From: Capitulum mitella
Taxonomy: Eukaryota; Arthropoda; Thecostraca; Pollicipedomorpha; Pollicipedidae
Length of the DNA stretch: 64,000 bases
NCBI GenBank assembly: GCA_030062745.1
Contig: CP099841.1
Span: 11,164,970-11,228,969, forward strand
Direction of reading: 5' to 3'
Each line of letters opens with the position of its first letter. Within the stretch, counting starts at the first letter, position 1. The notes beneath the pieces were generated by a model. It was not told the DNA's origin. It saw only the letters and a program-made list of their open reading frames with translations, and did no database searches. Shown piece by piece: positions 11,481 through 24,300 of this stretch. Made by a program: the position numbers and the translations under genes.

Positions 11481-12404
11481 AAGCCGGACACGGCGCGGCG
11501 GCGTTCGCGGCGAAAAGCGGCGCGCCGGCCGGCCTCAGCGGCGCGCCACTCTGCGGCCCTGGTGTACCGCCGCGCGGCCGGCCGCCGCCGACACAAACAG
11601 GCCGGTAAAAACGCCCGCCCTGCTATCGCCCGCTCATCGGCGTCGACGTTATCGGCCGGCCGGCGGCGCCGACGCTGGGTGGCGGACACGGGTGGCGAGC
11701 GGCGTCCAGGCGTGGTCGAGCCGTCCGAGGCGCCGGTTGGCCTGGTAACGCGGCGTGCGGCACCATACAGGGCAGAGGGGCCAGTGTAAAGAGAGTTTGT
11801 TGGTCAGGTAGCCCGGGGTGATGCTAGTTTGGGCAACGGGTCCGGTGTGTGTGTGGCGGGGGGGAGGGGCGAACCGCACGCCGACGTTATAAATATCCAA
11901 CAGTAACATCACGTTTTTGTTGGGTGAAAAGTTTGTCAGATAATCTGAAGGAGACATTGGCAACCTGTTCAAGAAACTGACTATCGCATCCGCCGTCGAA
12001 CACGCACAAAGGTTATGGAAACGTTCTCAGAATGTTTGGTTAAATTCCAGTGTCATGGCGCCAGATGCTGATGATTAGTGCGTAACAGCACTCATTAGAG
12101 CAGCAGCGTTCATCCACTCCGCTGTCACGCCGGCCCCCGCGGCGAGGCCGTGTTTAGCTTGGCCACCTGGGGCGGCCGCCTCGGCCGTTTCGGGTTTCCT
12201 CGCGCCGGCGGCGGTGCATGATCAATGTCGACGCCCTGACAGAGGCGGCGCCATTCACGGCCGGGTCTGACGGCTGCCGTGCCGGCGTGGCCCCGCCCGC
12301 AGCCAGCCGCGGCCCGGGCCGCAGCAGCGCCTTTGTTCAGGCACGGCTGCGGGGCACGGTCGGACGCTGTGACGTCGGTCGGGTTCGAGTCGGTGCGAGG
12401 GCGG
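11481..12404. other. GC-rich intergenic DNA, no gene seen
   Basis: The block at 11480-11720 is extremely GC-rich with GCCGGCCG strings. The block at 12120-12330 is similar and includes 'ttcatgatcaatgtcgac'-type AT-rich spots. Between them lies ordinary sequence. No exon-like frame with a recognisable domain was found. Confidence 0.4.
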
Positions 12405-12790
12405 GGTCCGAGTCGGCCCGAGGCATGGAGGAGTCGGACGATGTGAGGTCAGGAGGCTGGGATGACCCGAGGCAGGACAGTGTCGAATGATGTGACGTCA
12501 GGCCGATTAGGGCCAACGTGAGGTCAGAGAGACTGTGACCTGAGACAGGGCAGCGTCGGACGGCGTTAGGTCAGACGGGTGCCAGCCGGTGTGAGGTCAG
12601 AAGGACTGGGATGACCGGAGGTGGAGCAGCGTCAGAACCGTGATGTGAAGAAGACAATCTGACCCGAGGCAGGACAGAGGTGGAGCCGTGAGGTAAGGCG
12701 GTACTGAAAGGCCGTGAGCTCGGCTGACCCGGAGCCGGAGCAGGGGGAAGCCGTGAAATTAGGAGCACTCGAGCTGGCCAGAGACGTCAC
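12405..12790. repeat. Degenerate minisatellite (GTGAGGTCAG...GACCCGAGGCAG)
   Basis: A compound unit recurs about seven times with a period near 45-55 bases. It reads 'gatgtgaggtcag', then 'gctgggatgacccgaggcag', then 'gacagtgtcgga'. Good copies are seen near 12435 and 12590. The unit length is not constant and copies are diverged. Confidence 0.7.
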
Positions 12791-14469
12791 GAGGCCAGGC
12801 CGAGACCGAGCTGGGCAGCCTCGGCCTGGAGCCGACGCCGGCACTGATCTTCGCTGAGGTCGACGCCGAGATGTGGGGTGACGTAATGGCCGGGCGCTCT
12901 GCACGGTAACTCGATCGCCGGAACCGGACGGCATCGGGCCGACGTGCGTCACCGCGGACTGGCAGGGCGCCGCGCCGACCGCGGCACCTCACGCGGGCTT
13001 CTGCTGATTCGTCGGCGGAGACGGCCAGTCCGACTCCGGGCTTTGAACAGGCCGGGAACGCCGGCGCGGTCCAGCACCTGCCGAGCGGCGTCTCGGCCGT
13101 TGTTCGAGGCGCTTGGCATAACCGGGGATCCCGATGAGCCCCTGCCGGCGCCGCTGCACGGCTGCGAGCAGCGCTCACTTCGGCAGGACTTCTGGACCAC
13201 GCTCACCGCCAGAGAGCGCCGCACCTGCCCGTTCCTCCCTTTTTGTCGCTGGCTTGTATCGGCTGCGCCGCGGCTCGCGGTAACCGAGAACCGCAGACGT
13301 CTGACTGCCGTGCCGAGCCGGCCGCCATGCGTCATTCTTCGCGAGCCTTCAGACAACCGGACAATGCGCGATTCGTCAACAGCTGGCAGCCGCGCCGGAC
13401 AAGGTGGTAATTACACCATTCAGCCGCGGCGTGCGGCGGACCGGCGGGGACGTAGCCGACAGCAGGCAGCGCATGCCGAAGGCGGTCGCCATCGCGAATA
13501 TGGGCCAGAGCCGACGATGTATTCCCTGGACACCCGCTCCTGTCGATCCTGGGCGGCCTGCGGCATCAATACGGTATCACCGTGGGCGGGGATATCGAGT
13601 GGGAACGCCAGAAATCCCGCCGAGGAGGGACCGCGCACTGCGGCGGTAAGCCGAGGGGACTGGGTGGCACGGTGTGCCGTGGGAAGGACTCTGACAGCCT
13701 GAATGCATGACCTGTCCAAAGCCAGCCATCGCGTCCCGTGTTTAACAAATGGCCACCTGGTAATGCAATCCTCGTCCGTGTCCGCAAGTACGGGTAAGCG
13801 CAGCGCCGGAGGCAGCCGCTACTGACACACGTTCACTTGCGGCAGGAGGATTCCGTGCGCAGTCTATGGGCATTCCTACTGAGATCAGACGGTGGTCTGA
13901 CAACGTGTGCGTCAGTGTTCTTCGTCGGCTTGATTTCCGCCCTGCAATTATGTGCGAAAGAGATGTGCATGCCTGTAGGCTATATCATTAAGTTAGGAAC
14001 CTCCCGGATAAAATACCTGAACTGGTGACTCACGAAATAATCCATTTCGCCGACTTCTGCCAGGAAAGCTATTCCAGTATAGTTGCGGGACTGCGTTTAC
14101 TGTCCTTTCAGAAAGTCTGCAGGCTAGGTGAGGGCGGAAAGTACACACCCGACCGGTTGGTTTCGGGAAAACGTACCGTCTGTCTGTTTGTCTGCCTGTG
14201 TGGCTACCTGTCTGGTCCTCCGTGGGACCTGTTGGCGACCGTAAATGTGCTGTTCTTTTTGTATGTAGCTGCCAGCTCGGTCGGCCAGAGGACCGCCTGT
14301 GACCGGCTGTCTGGTCCGCCAGGGGACCGGTCGGCGGCCGTGAGGGCCGTTTCCGGTCGGCTCGGCCGGCTCGGTGTGACGCACGCACGCGGCAAATTAC
14401 CGGCCACGACCGATAGCCGGCATACAACCTGGCCATTACGGCTGAGCGGACGGACGGGCCGACCACTGG
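12791..14469. other. Mostly GC-rich intergenic DNA, no gene seen
   Basis: One plus-strand frame stays open for 252 codons (about 12944-13702), and minus-strand frames overlap it. Its Arg/Pro/Ala-rich composition and lack of any domain mark it as a GC artefact. AT-leaning sequence occupies 13830-14120. Confidence 0.45.
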
Positions 14470-14665
14470 CCAATGGCTCGGGCCGGACCGAGCCTCTGGT
14501 TCAACAATGGCCGGGGCTGGTCGCTGAGTTCTCGAGCTTTAACAGCGGCTGAGGCGAGGCCGAACCTCGGGGTCCAGCGAGTACTTGCACAGGCCGAGTC
14601 TCCGGCTCCCACAGCAGCCAAAGCAGAGTCTCTGGTTCCAATAGCAGAAGGGTCGGACCGAGCTT
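14470..14665. repeat. Short degenerate minisatellite
   Basis: The phrase 'gagtctctggttccaacagcag' and variants recur about four times, for instance near 14488, 14600 and 14626. The spacing is roughly 30-45 bases. Copies are strongly diverged. Confidence 0.55.
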
Positions 14666-15329
14666 TTTTGCTGCTGTTTCAGGGCTGAAAACGTTAATTG
14701 ATTCATTCCGTGGAATGCATATAACCACATTATGAAGCGAATTCTAGTCCCCAATTCTTCGCGAGGTCTGTGTTCGTTGATTTTTCTTTTGCCCCAACGC
14801 TGCTGTGGTCTGACTGGGTGCTGAAAGTCAGGGCAATTGAGCTACTCCCATTGTTTTGAGTCGCCAAACCACGTCATGGTGGCTTAATTGCACTGCACAC
14901 AGAGCCAGGTCTGGGTGACACCGACCCTCACACTGGCCTGCGACGTGACGTGGCCGGCCGTCACCATCGTCTGTGACGCGTAGTGGCCAGGCATCTCTCG
15001 CAGTGGGTGGCCGTTCACTGCCGTGACAGCCTGGGCCCGCCTGCCGTTCGGACCCGGCCGATTGCCAGCGGCGTTACACCTGTAATTTCCCGCGGCCAGC
15101 TGGCTCGACTGGTGTGTAGTGAGGCCGTGCTTTTCACAGAACACAGCCTCATTTTCCAGCTTACACGGGCAGGCTGACGCTGTCCGGCCACTCACGGCGT
15201 AGTGAATTCGGTGGTGGGAACAGTCCCGCTGACCGCGTTCCCCGCGGCGTTAGCAACAAAGGAAAACGGTAGGAAACTGACGCCTGTCGCCGGCGAAGCG
15301 GATGTCACGACACAGCCGGCACTATTTTG
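14666..15329. other. No gene seen
   Basis: Mixed composition with no recognised frame. The minus-strand open stretch at about 14884-15195 (103 codons) has no family signature. Confidence 0.4.
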
Positions 15330-16060
15330 GCCCCATGGCGTCTGCGATTAAAACCAGTCGGAGCTCAGCGGCGCGTAAACTCCTGCAAACGGCCGACTTC
15401 TGCGGCGCTCGGCGCAGAATGTCGCGCCGCCTGCAGCTCGGAGGGCGGGTCCCAGCGGGCCGTCCGGAGCCAGCTCACCGGCCGGACCACGGTCGGGCCG
15501 GGCACGAGCCCGCCGGCCCTCGGCGGCGCGTCCAGCGGCTAAGCGCCGGCTTTGCATGGCGCCGCGGACGTCCATCAGGCCCTCGTGCCGGGTCAGGCGA
15601 GTCGTATCGACCCCGCCGGCGACAGCGCGCCGCCGCCGGTGGCCGGACACGCGGCCAGGTGTCAGCGGCGGCGGACAGCGCCGCCGCCGCCGCCGGCCGG
15701 GCGGCGGGCGGCCAGGTCCGGGCGGCCAGCGGCGCGCCTCCGTCCGATTGATCCGAAGCTTGTCCGGCCGGACCCAAATGGTTTTATCGGGCGGCGTTAT
15801 TAATTGCCGGCAGGATAGGGCTGCGGCAGCTGCGCCGGCTAATACCGGCGGGCCGGCGGCGGCCCGGCCCGCTCGGCCGGCGGGAGCCTCACAAAGCGAG
15901 CGGGCCGCCAGACGGGCCGCGATGGATGAACCGCATCCATCGCCGGTGCCCGGCGGATGGCCGTCGGCAGCTGGTCGGGCCCGATGGTTAATTGAGTGGC
16001 GGGTCCCGGCTGCGAGCCGCCGCTGGGGCCGCCGGTGCTTGTGGCGGCTCGATGGGGCGT
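15330..16060. promoter_or_regulatory. Large GC/CpG-rich island with homeodomain-like cores
   Basis: About 700 bases of GCC/CGG-rich sequence stay open in four frames, up to 341 codons on the minus strand, with Ala/Arg/Pro-rich products and no domain. Embedded AT spots include 'ttattaattgcc' near 15799 and 'ggttaattgag' near 15985, which contain TAATT homeodomain-type cores. This is a candidate regulatory island. Low-complexity composition alone is an equally good explanation. Confidence 0.3.
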
Positions 16061-19000
16061 GCCATCGCCTCTCCGCAGGCCATGGAGACGAGTCCCCCTG
16101 GTGGCTCGATGGATACTGCTGTCTCTCCGCGGCCCATGACTCTGATTCCTTTTTGACCGGTCTGGGAGGACTCCAGATATCAGGTAGTCGAGACCAGTTC
16201 CATGGCGTCAGAAGAGCTGAGTTTGGTCTGAGAATGAAAACATGGATAGAGCAACTTCGTGTCTGGCCTGAACAGTCGCTAAAATCGCGGCAAATGGTAC
16301 GCTTAATGCTGCATGACAATTTTGTCTTTGAGACAGTCATTTTGCTCATAGGCAATTTAACCGCCCACATCATCAGCGTCGTGTATGCAGGGGCTGATCC
16401 AGCGGCCCAGCGGCTATGTTTAGGGTGGCAAACCTGAGTTTCCTAGGTCTGGATGGCAGGTCAGCAATGTCGTTGACGAGAGGGGGGGGGGGGAGAGAGG
16501 AAGACGCTGGCCGTGGGTTCAGAGTGTCCTTCAGCAGCTGAGTATAGATGATGGGTCATCGATCGAGGGGGAGGAGGTGGAAGACGTTGGCCATAGCTTG
16601 GATTCGGAACTCCAGCAGCTTCAAACTCTGGATGAGTAGAAATGTCCACAGGCGCTGCCAAGGGAGGCGCCCCCCCCCCCCCTTAGGCCCGCAGTTATTG
16701 CGGAAACCATTGCACAGCGTCTTCCTGGCAGGCGCTCTCCGTATGTTCAGTTCACAATGAACTACGAGCCCCCTTCTTAAGAAAATCCTGGTTACGCCCC
16801 TGGAAATATCTGTTTTTTGGGGGCCAAATGACCATCTGACCCTCTTAATCACGATGAGGGGGGGGACATGGTCGAGATGACTCCTCTGGATCCGCCAGTG
16901 CGTGTATTTATTATGTAAGTCGTGTAAGTAGACTGGTGCAAGTCATTGTACTTTTAAAGATGCGGCCGCAGCGAAGGAGTAACATTGTAGACCACATGCA
17001 TTGCCTTTGCAGATTATTGGGTAGTACTCTCTCTAAAGTGGATACGTTGGCTCCAGTGCGATAACCTCTGAGTGACAGCCTTGAATCCTTATTTTCATCT
17101 CAGGAAATAAAAAAAAAGAAACTCAACACGACGAATGCAAGGCAAGACGACTCATTTGACCTTGAGCTCAAACCAGAATTTTGAACAGTCTTGGTCATAT
17201 GAAGAACATTTCCGATGTTGTATCCTTTGAGTGAGAAAGAAATAAAGGAATGCGGTGTGATAATTGTTTTGCATCTGATAAAGCAGCAAAGCATGATCAG
17301 TTTACAGTGAAAGCAATTGATGTTTTTTTAGCTTAAGTGCACAGCTTTTCCTGTTCTGCTACGCTTTGAACGACTGGAGTCACATGTCTGGCAATCCCTA
17401 AAACTGTCCCCGAGGACCTCCGTGCGTGGGCGGTTTCTGCGAAAGAAAACCGTCAAGTTTTCGCTACGTCCAACAGATGGCAGGGGCGGCGGCGCGACGG
17501 GCTTCGGTCCCAGCTGGTCGGCAGTCGGCGGCGTGAGTTGGTGGGAGTGGGGAGTGCCGCGGCGGTGACGACGACCGCCAGTCTGTGCGTGTCCGCGGTG
17601 GTTCGCCTTCTGCCGGCGGTGTGTGGTGACTGTCCCCAGTAGGGCTCCGGGAGGGGGAGCGGAGAGGGCTCTGGACCTGGCCCCAGCTGTACGGAACGGT
17701 ACGTGACGGATGCACAGACACCTGGCCACATCAGTGAAAAACTGGTATCGAACCTTCGCCAGCGGAAATTTGTTGTTTTGCGTGAGGGAGAGAGCTGATG
17801 CTTAGCATGGTCCAAATTTAAGGTCATAAATGAAAATTGCGAACATTTATAGTATAAGTCACGAGACCTTAAACGACGATTGCGGCCAAAAGATTAACTG
17901 ATTTTCCTGAGGGATCGAAGAGTTCGGATGATGTTTTAAAGATAAGCCAGTGGCTGCCTGCTCATGATTGCTAAAACAATGTGGCATGGGTGCTACTGAG
18001 GTCAGCTTATTAGACCATGCAAAGACTCCAAAGCAAAAGTTGCTGATGAAGATTCGGGCCGTTTTATTTTTTGTCCGTGATTCTTTGATGCCTGGGAATA
18101 TTTACCTTTGCAAGGCAACTCTTTAGACTTGGAGGCTTGTTCTCATGGACTTCGTTGAAGCGTTTTTCAGGCATCTTCATGCTCACCCGATAACATTTCC
18201 CACACCAGTGTGGTAACCATAGTCCAGTGAGTAAAAACTCTTGCAAGAAGTTGGCCTTTTAGGCCGGGACGTGTTCCGTATCAGCTTGCCGCCGTCGGAC
18301 ATGCAGCAGGTGACCGTGTCGACAGTTCAGTGCCATTCACCAGCATGTTTTACAGGGGCCATGTGAGAAAGTAACGGGGTTTCCATCCGGACCCGTCAGA
18401 TCGTACAGTTATGCGAGTTTCCGGTTTGAAATACGTCGGAACGCGGCCGGTAAAGGGCATGCACCACGGGTCCAAAAGGCCGAGGGGGACGGGCTCCACA
18501 AGCAGTCATGCTTTTTCTTACTGCTGACTCGATCCTGCTTCGGTGTCCCTACGTTCGTTTCCTGTTTGTAGCGTTGCCTGATTACGAGTCGCCGCTGTCT
18601 GCGGGCTTAACTTAGAAGATATACATCGTCGAAACTGGGCGGAGAAATCTGTTGCCATTTCCGCGCCCCTGTCCCCCTTCTGAATCCTGGATCTGACCAT
18701 TCTCGTTGCCCAGAAGACACTCGAAAGCTGCTTTGTTTTGTTCAGAGCAGCCTTCCGGGGCTGCAGGGACAGTAGTTAAATTGGCGACACCGAATCGGTC
18801 ATTTTATTCACCTGCACTCAGATGAGTTTTTTGTTCCTGACTGCTGTCGGTTCACTGCCGATTTTTTACGCCCCGGAGAAAATCAGAGAGGACACGATAC
18901 GTTTATGACGGCCATAGAATTCCTTTTTAGGCTGGAAGTTTTTATGTTGTTAGCCATCCTGGAAAAGGCGCGTGGAAAATGACAGTTCTTGAAAAATGCG

Positions 19001-19865
19001 ACAGCCATTTTTCATCATAAACATTCCGGATATTTACACCTAAATTTGCTCATACCATTTCCTCAAACCATACCTTTCCATGCAGTTATCTTGAATTTAA
19101 TTTTACAACTTGATCATGTCAGATTACAACTGAACTGCCCCTGTCATGAGACAATCAGCCAACAGTGGAACAGGAAAAACGGGAACTGAAACCGCTTCAT
19201 ACTCAAGAAAGAAACGCATCAGTTCGTTGTCGATTTTTATGTCGTATGTGGTGCACAGCTTTTTCTTCAGGAACCGTGAGTGTGCAGTGCAAAACAGGCA
19301 GATGAAAACGAAGGCGTGAAAGGCCGTCTTCAGTTTGCAACATATTTTTCCATGCGCTGAAAATACCTGACCATTGAACTGGCAGTAGTGGTGGCACGAA
19401 ATTACTGATGGAAAGGTTAAGGTATTTCAAAGGCCGCGTTGGCTTACGGGCCCGTGCAAAAGAGTTCTGTCATGGCAAGCTTCTGATGCTGCCTTCCTCA
19501 CGGTAACCCAGTCTGTTGTATGGATGTCTCGAGATTCTATGCTTACATAGATTCAGAGCGATTTCCCGCAATTTTCGGTGTGTTCTGTTCAGCCATGTCC
19601 TACTTGCAGCTGTTGTGCGACGTCAAGAATCAGTAAACGTTTGCTTTCACTGATCTGCACAGGCCTTCATTGCGGCGTACGGGCGGGTGACTACATTACG
19701 TAGTTTTTCATTCATTACATTTTTATTACATTTTGTGAGACTTTTATACATTTTTTTCAGGAATAAAAACAAGTACTGAAAACGTTATCAGCGACATTTG
19801 CGAGACCAGGGAAGTCTGCTTATGGGAACTCGACCAGTCTGGAACATTCTTTGTAACCCAGAGGT
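16061..19865. other. Intergenic, homopolymer tracts, no gene seen
   Basis: No frame with recognisable similarity was found in 3.8 kb. A G-run lies at about 16482-16493, a C-run at about 16670-16683, and another G-run ends near 16864. The stretch 16900-19850 is AT-leaning, with only short open frames. Confidence 0.45.
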
Positions 19866-19965
19866 CGTTTGACACCGCCGTCCACGCGGTTTGACACCGT
19901 GCGTTGGCCCAGGTTTCGTTTGACACCGTACGTTGACCCGGGTGCCGTTTGACACCTGCCGTCCT
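19866..19965. repeat. Small tandem repeat 'cgtttgacaccgtgcgttg'
   Basis: The phrase 'gtttgacaccg' occurs four times, near 19867, 19888, 19918 and 19949. The later three are about 30-31 bases apart, with 'tgcgttggcccaggt'-like filler. The array is short and imperfect. Confidence 0.7.
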
Positions 19966-22900
19966 CGCCTGGTGGTAATACCATGGCCTCGCCGTGCTGG
20001 CCGCCTGTTTGCCGTCGGCTCACGCTGTCCGCGTTATCTGGACGGCCTGCGAGCATATTGAAACAGGCCGCACGCTGTGACGGGCGCCTCACCGCGGCTC
20101 AAACGTGAATCCGGCAAACAAACGCGGGCCTGGGGGCATCTGCCGCGAGATCTGCGGCATTAACGCCGGACTACGGCGACCACATGACTCGTGATATTGG
20201 GCGCAGGGCGACGCCGTCGCGCACAGGTCGGCATTATTGTTTGCTGGATGTCCGGTATCATTCCTAACCTTAGGCGAAATGGTATTTCTGCGAATCTTAG
20301 CGACTGAACTATTTTGTGGTTAACTGCGGGTTGCATTTGTTGCCGTGGTATGTAGATTAGGAACATACCTGGTCGCCTGATGATGCCTGCCGGACTAAAA
20401 GAAAAATTGTCGAGGGACTTGCCCGACGCGTTTGCTGGCAATTCCGTTCCTCTCACAAAGTTGTGTGGTCTAACGAGATCCGAAAAGTCTGGCGTGCCGG
20501 TAGTTTCAGTTCTGCGCCCCACGGGCTGGTCTCCTCCTAATGGCCAGCAAATGCGCTCCGCCTCGGGGACCGAAACCCGAAGGGTTCGATGAATATCAAT
20601 CCCCACGCTGAAAAGGCCGGCAAACGTGATGCTAAGCCGCAGTAATCACGACGAACAATGCTTTTAAGAGGCGGTCGGCCCTACCCCAGCCTCCCCCGGA
20701 GGAGAACACTTAATCTGATTACGAGCCGCCATTAAGGAGTATTTGTTGGACTGATGGCTCTCTCTGCAGACGGGGTACCCTCCTCTTCGTCTCCCGGAAG
20801 ATTTCCTTGCCCTTTATCGACGACAGTTACCGCAAATCTTCGTCCGAATAAATCCCGGATAATTCTGTTCTGCATTTGTGTGATCTCGAACGTGAGGCGA
20901 CGTTCAGGTTATCTTTGGCCATTAAGCCCGTCGCGTTGTTCTGTTTCCTCCGATTTTGGCACTGGCCAGAGAGCAGTAGTTTCTTTCACCGGCTCAAGAG
21001 CTTGAACAGAAGCGTCCACAATTCCCGTGAAACTCGCTGCCTTGTCATTGTGTCAGTAGTCGTTTTGTGAAGATGACACCTCTGTAAAAATGCACCGCCG
21101 TGATAGGGTGCTGATGGCGTCCAGAAACCCCGGCTGGCTCTAACGTCACACGCCCGTTCACTAGGGGCAAAAACAGCTCGAGCCGCGCGTTCGGTGTCGT
21201 CCGTCGCAGCCACAGGGTGGAAATGAACATTCGAAACGTCGGTGAGGGGTGGCAGCGGTGAGAGCGCCTGAAAGTCCTGCTGTCACCTCTCACATGACCC
21301 CTGTTGTCATGGGAGCTGTGCAGATTGCTTGCGCTCAAATTTCGGTGCCATCGTTTATGTTAACGGAATGACATAAAACGGCGAATTTCTCATTGGCAAT
21401 TGCACTGCAACATTGAGGTCGAAACCTTATTTCGGCCGTTCGGTGCACCCAAATAACCCCTCCCAGTCATTTTGGAATTGAGTCGGGGAGCTTTGGACGC
21501 GAGGCAATCCATATTGTTCCTGGTGCATCGTAAAATCCCGCGGGCTTTGGTACTGGAACAAAACGCGGATGGATTACTTCTCCCCTCTGAGGCTTCCCCA
21601 ATCACGTGTGGGTGTGACTCATCAGCCCGCTTTATCCTGACACATGGGGTGTCGCGCTCACGCGCCGCCGACCTCGGGGACTAGCGACGCGATGACTGCG
21701 GAAGCTCGGTTGACGGCTCGCGGCATAGCCTGCAATGGACGCACGCGGTGCAGTTTTTTGTGTTGCTTTTTTGCGTTGTTGTAAAAACTCTGCCGTCGTC
21801 AGCTGGGCCGCTGTAGTGGATCCCGGCAGAGGTGGGTGGGTGCCGTGTCGGCCGGCTCTGACCAGTCGATATGACTTCTGTCGATTGTCGGCCGTGCCTG
21901 AAATTGCGCGCTGCCGCTACTTACTGTCATGATTTAAGGAGCCATTATTGTCCATAGGAGCCGAGCCGGGTCGTATTGATCGCGGTCGTCACGTGACGTG
22001 AGCCGGAGTTCGCTCCTCGTCCCTGGTAACGATGGTCGCCATCACGGCGCGGTCACGAAGGTCACGGCCGACAGGGCCGCCGGCGCCTGGGGATCGGGGG
22101 CCGGACTGGGACCACCCACTGGGGCGGAGAGGGCCGCCGCCACAGGATGACGGAGATCCGGCACCGCTCCAGCGGAAACGGGGAATTCAGGCTTTTATGG
22201 CTGTCAGGCCAGATGGTTGTCTCTCGCCCACGTCGGAGTGCTGCTGGTCCACTGATAATGGGCACAAAGCGTTCTGCACTCTATTCTCTGGACCGTGCCG
22301 ATCGGCAACATTTTTAGATGTCAGTTTTACACCTCGCTCGGTTTGGACAATACACCTAGATTCACGCCTCTGTTTGGGGCACGCCAGTCACATTGTACAC
22401 CATGAAGCCACCTAGAATTCTAACCACATTCACGAGTTTTGTCCATTTGTCAGCTGAAAGAATCGCCTGCAAGTGACGCCGAGGTCGAGCCGTTCCTATA
22501 GAGCAGGCCGGGCGGGACGCATGGCCGGGGCGCGGCGCTCCTGTCGGCTCCAGCCCTCCGACCGAGCATGACCTCCAGCTCGGCCCGGCGCTCGTTCGAC
22601 GGGAGGCGTTATGCGCTGAGTTTTGCGGACAGCCGCTCATGTCGAATGAACGCGCAATTAATGGCGGGCGTGTGCAGCGCGTGTTGCAAATGGCTCCGCG
22701 CGTGCACGTCTCGTTAGATCGGCAGGCCATCTGCCTCACCGAAGCCAAACTAAAGTCTTCCTGTTTAATGTTCGCTGATTCGACTCTGGACCCGTTTCAG
22801 TCTGCGCATAGCATGCAGGGCGTGTGGCCTCACAGCCACAAAACGCAGGCTTGCCCACTTGTTGTTGTAGTGTAGAACAGAAGCTCTGCCCTTTGCCGTT

Positions 22901-22974
22901 GCTTCGGAATGAACGTGACCCTCTGCCGCCCTACACGAATTTCTCTTGCGGATACTGCTGTTGCTGCTGCTGGC
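19966..22974. other. Intergenic, no gene seen
   Basis: Frames are short and show no domains. GC-rich blocks lie at about 20030-20220 and 22020-22180. The latter contains 'gtattgatcgcgg' and similar AT-rich spots. Nothing in the block supports an exon. Confidence 0.4.
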
Positions 22975-23145
22975 ACGGTCCTCTAAAGCGGACACGGTCC
23001 GTCACCGCGGACACTGCCCATTGCCGCGGACACTGCCCTCTGCCTCGGAACACAATCTTCTGCCTCGGATAAGGCCATCTGCCTCGGACACAACCGTCTG
23101 CAACGGACCCAACCGTCCGTCTGCCTTTGCACACGGTCGCTGGCA
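22975..23145. repeat. Short-period repeat (CTGCCTCGGACACaa)
   Basis: Variants of 'ctgcctcggacacaacc' recur about eight times with a period near 18-21 bases, for example near 23000, 23020, 23040, 23060 and 23080. Flanking DNA is GC-rich. Confidence 0.8.
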
Positions 23146-23224
23146 AAGACGCGACGAGCCGTGTCCGTCGTTGACACCGGGCTCTCGGCCAGAGCCGTGC
23201 CTCACCGTGCTCCGGACACCAAAG

Positions 23225-23375
23225 GCCGCGGCTCACCCGTCGGTAAACACTCGGCCCGGCGCAAAATAAACGCCCGGCGAGTGATATTCATTGGCGTCAT
23301 TAATTAGCCGGAGGATGGGCGGCGGCGGCGGGCGCAGGAGGGCGAGGCGGCACCTCGTGCCTGCTTGTTGAGGGG
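23225..23375. promoter_or_regulatory. Candidate regulatory element with TAATTA core
   Basis: A GC-rich block contains an AT-rich core with 'aaaataaacg' (forkhead-like), 'gatattcattgg' and 'cattaattagccgg', all within about 55 bases (23261-23314). The clustering of homeodomain-type and forkhead-type cores is what is seen. Function is inferred. Confidence 0.3.
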
Positions 23376-23559
23376 CCTGTGCTCCTTTTCGCCGTGTACC
23401 GCCCGCCGCCCGCCTCGACTATTTACGGTAATGTCGATTGCATGTCGAGGCATGTCACGTATATCATGGTGAGCCGGTCGAAACGGAATGCCCTGGATGA
23501 CTGATTCGTGAAGCCATGGACGTGTTTGCGAGTGCAAATGCACACGTGTCATGGTCTGC

Positions 23560-24300
23560 ATCAATTTAGGGTGACATGACGTTCCGTGGTCCACCCAATG
23601 TAGATTTACGTTCTAATTTTTATTTTGATGAACGTGAGTGGTTCAGTGGTTTGGGCCGTATAATTCATGCAGTTAGAAACACCACGTTATTCTCCGTATA
23701 TCAATGCCGAACAGGATCTAAACCCTTAGAGCGCGGACGGGGGCATGTATCATTTGATTGGTACCAAGCGTTACAAACCTTTCCTTTTCATATATTTGAC
23801 GAAGAGGTTAGAAATGCTTGCGGAGAACAGTATTTGTTAAATCGCCAGGCAGTATACATGACACTGTTGCAAAAAGCATTCATCATGGAGGGGCTGTGCA
23901 GCACCTCTCGGCCGTTCAAAAGTGACATTGACTGAACGGGTGATGCAAGCGTGCTTTACGCTGTATGCCGTTTGCTTTTTACGTACAGTCATAGCAGATT
24001 ATCAAAATGATTTTGCAATAACTGCTTATGACGGGAATGGAATCCTGTTTGGGAGTCGGAATGCCGTTCTTTTAAGTGTGCCTGATCTGTCATTGTCGGC
24101 ATTTGTTATCTGCCTGACTTCCAGCCATTCTGTTTGTTTATTTACTGACTGTTCATTTATTTTCCCTCCCTCCCCTCAGTAATTTTTCTACTGGGACTCC
24201 CTTCTGTTCTTTCGCTGCTTTCTCTTTCTTCGTTTTGATCTTGGACGTTTTAATATGCGCATCATATGGAAGCCGGTTTTCTAGGGGACTTTAATTAAGA
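23560..24300 (+). other. AT-rich island with an unexplained 119-codon open frame
   Basis: The composition drops sharply in GC compared with both flanks. A plus-strand frame from 23576 to 23935 encodes 119 residues of normal-looking composition with clusters of aromatic and cysteine residues. A second frame of 86 codons overlaps its end (23922-24182). I do not recognise either, and no signal peptide, membrane segment or splice signals stand out. It could be a fragment of an unrecognised element or a chance frame. Confidence 0.2.

Noticed and set aside
12944-13702. Long plus-strand open frame of 252 codons
   Set aside because: Arg/Pro/Ala-rich product, overlapped by comparable frames on the other strand, no domain. 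Stop codons are rare in this GC-rich block.
15348-16373. Minus-strand open frame of 341 codons and plus-strand frame of 293 codons over the same bases
   Set aside because: Both cannot be real, neither has a domain, and both track a GC-rich island with GCCG repeats.
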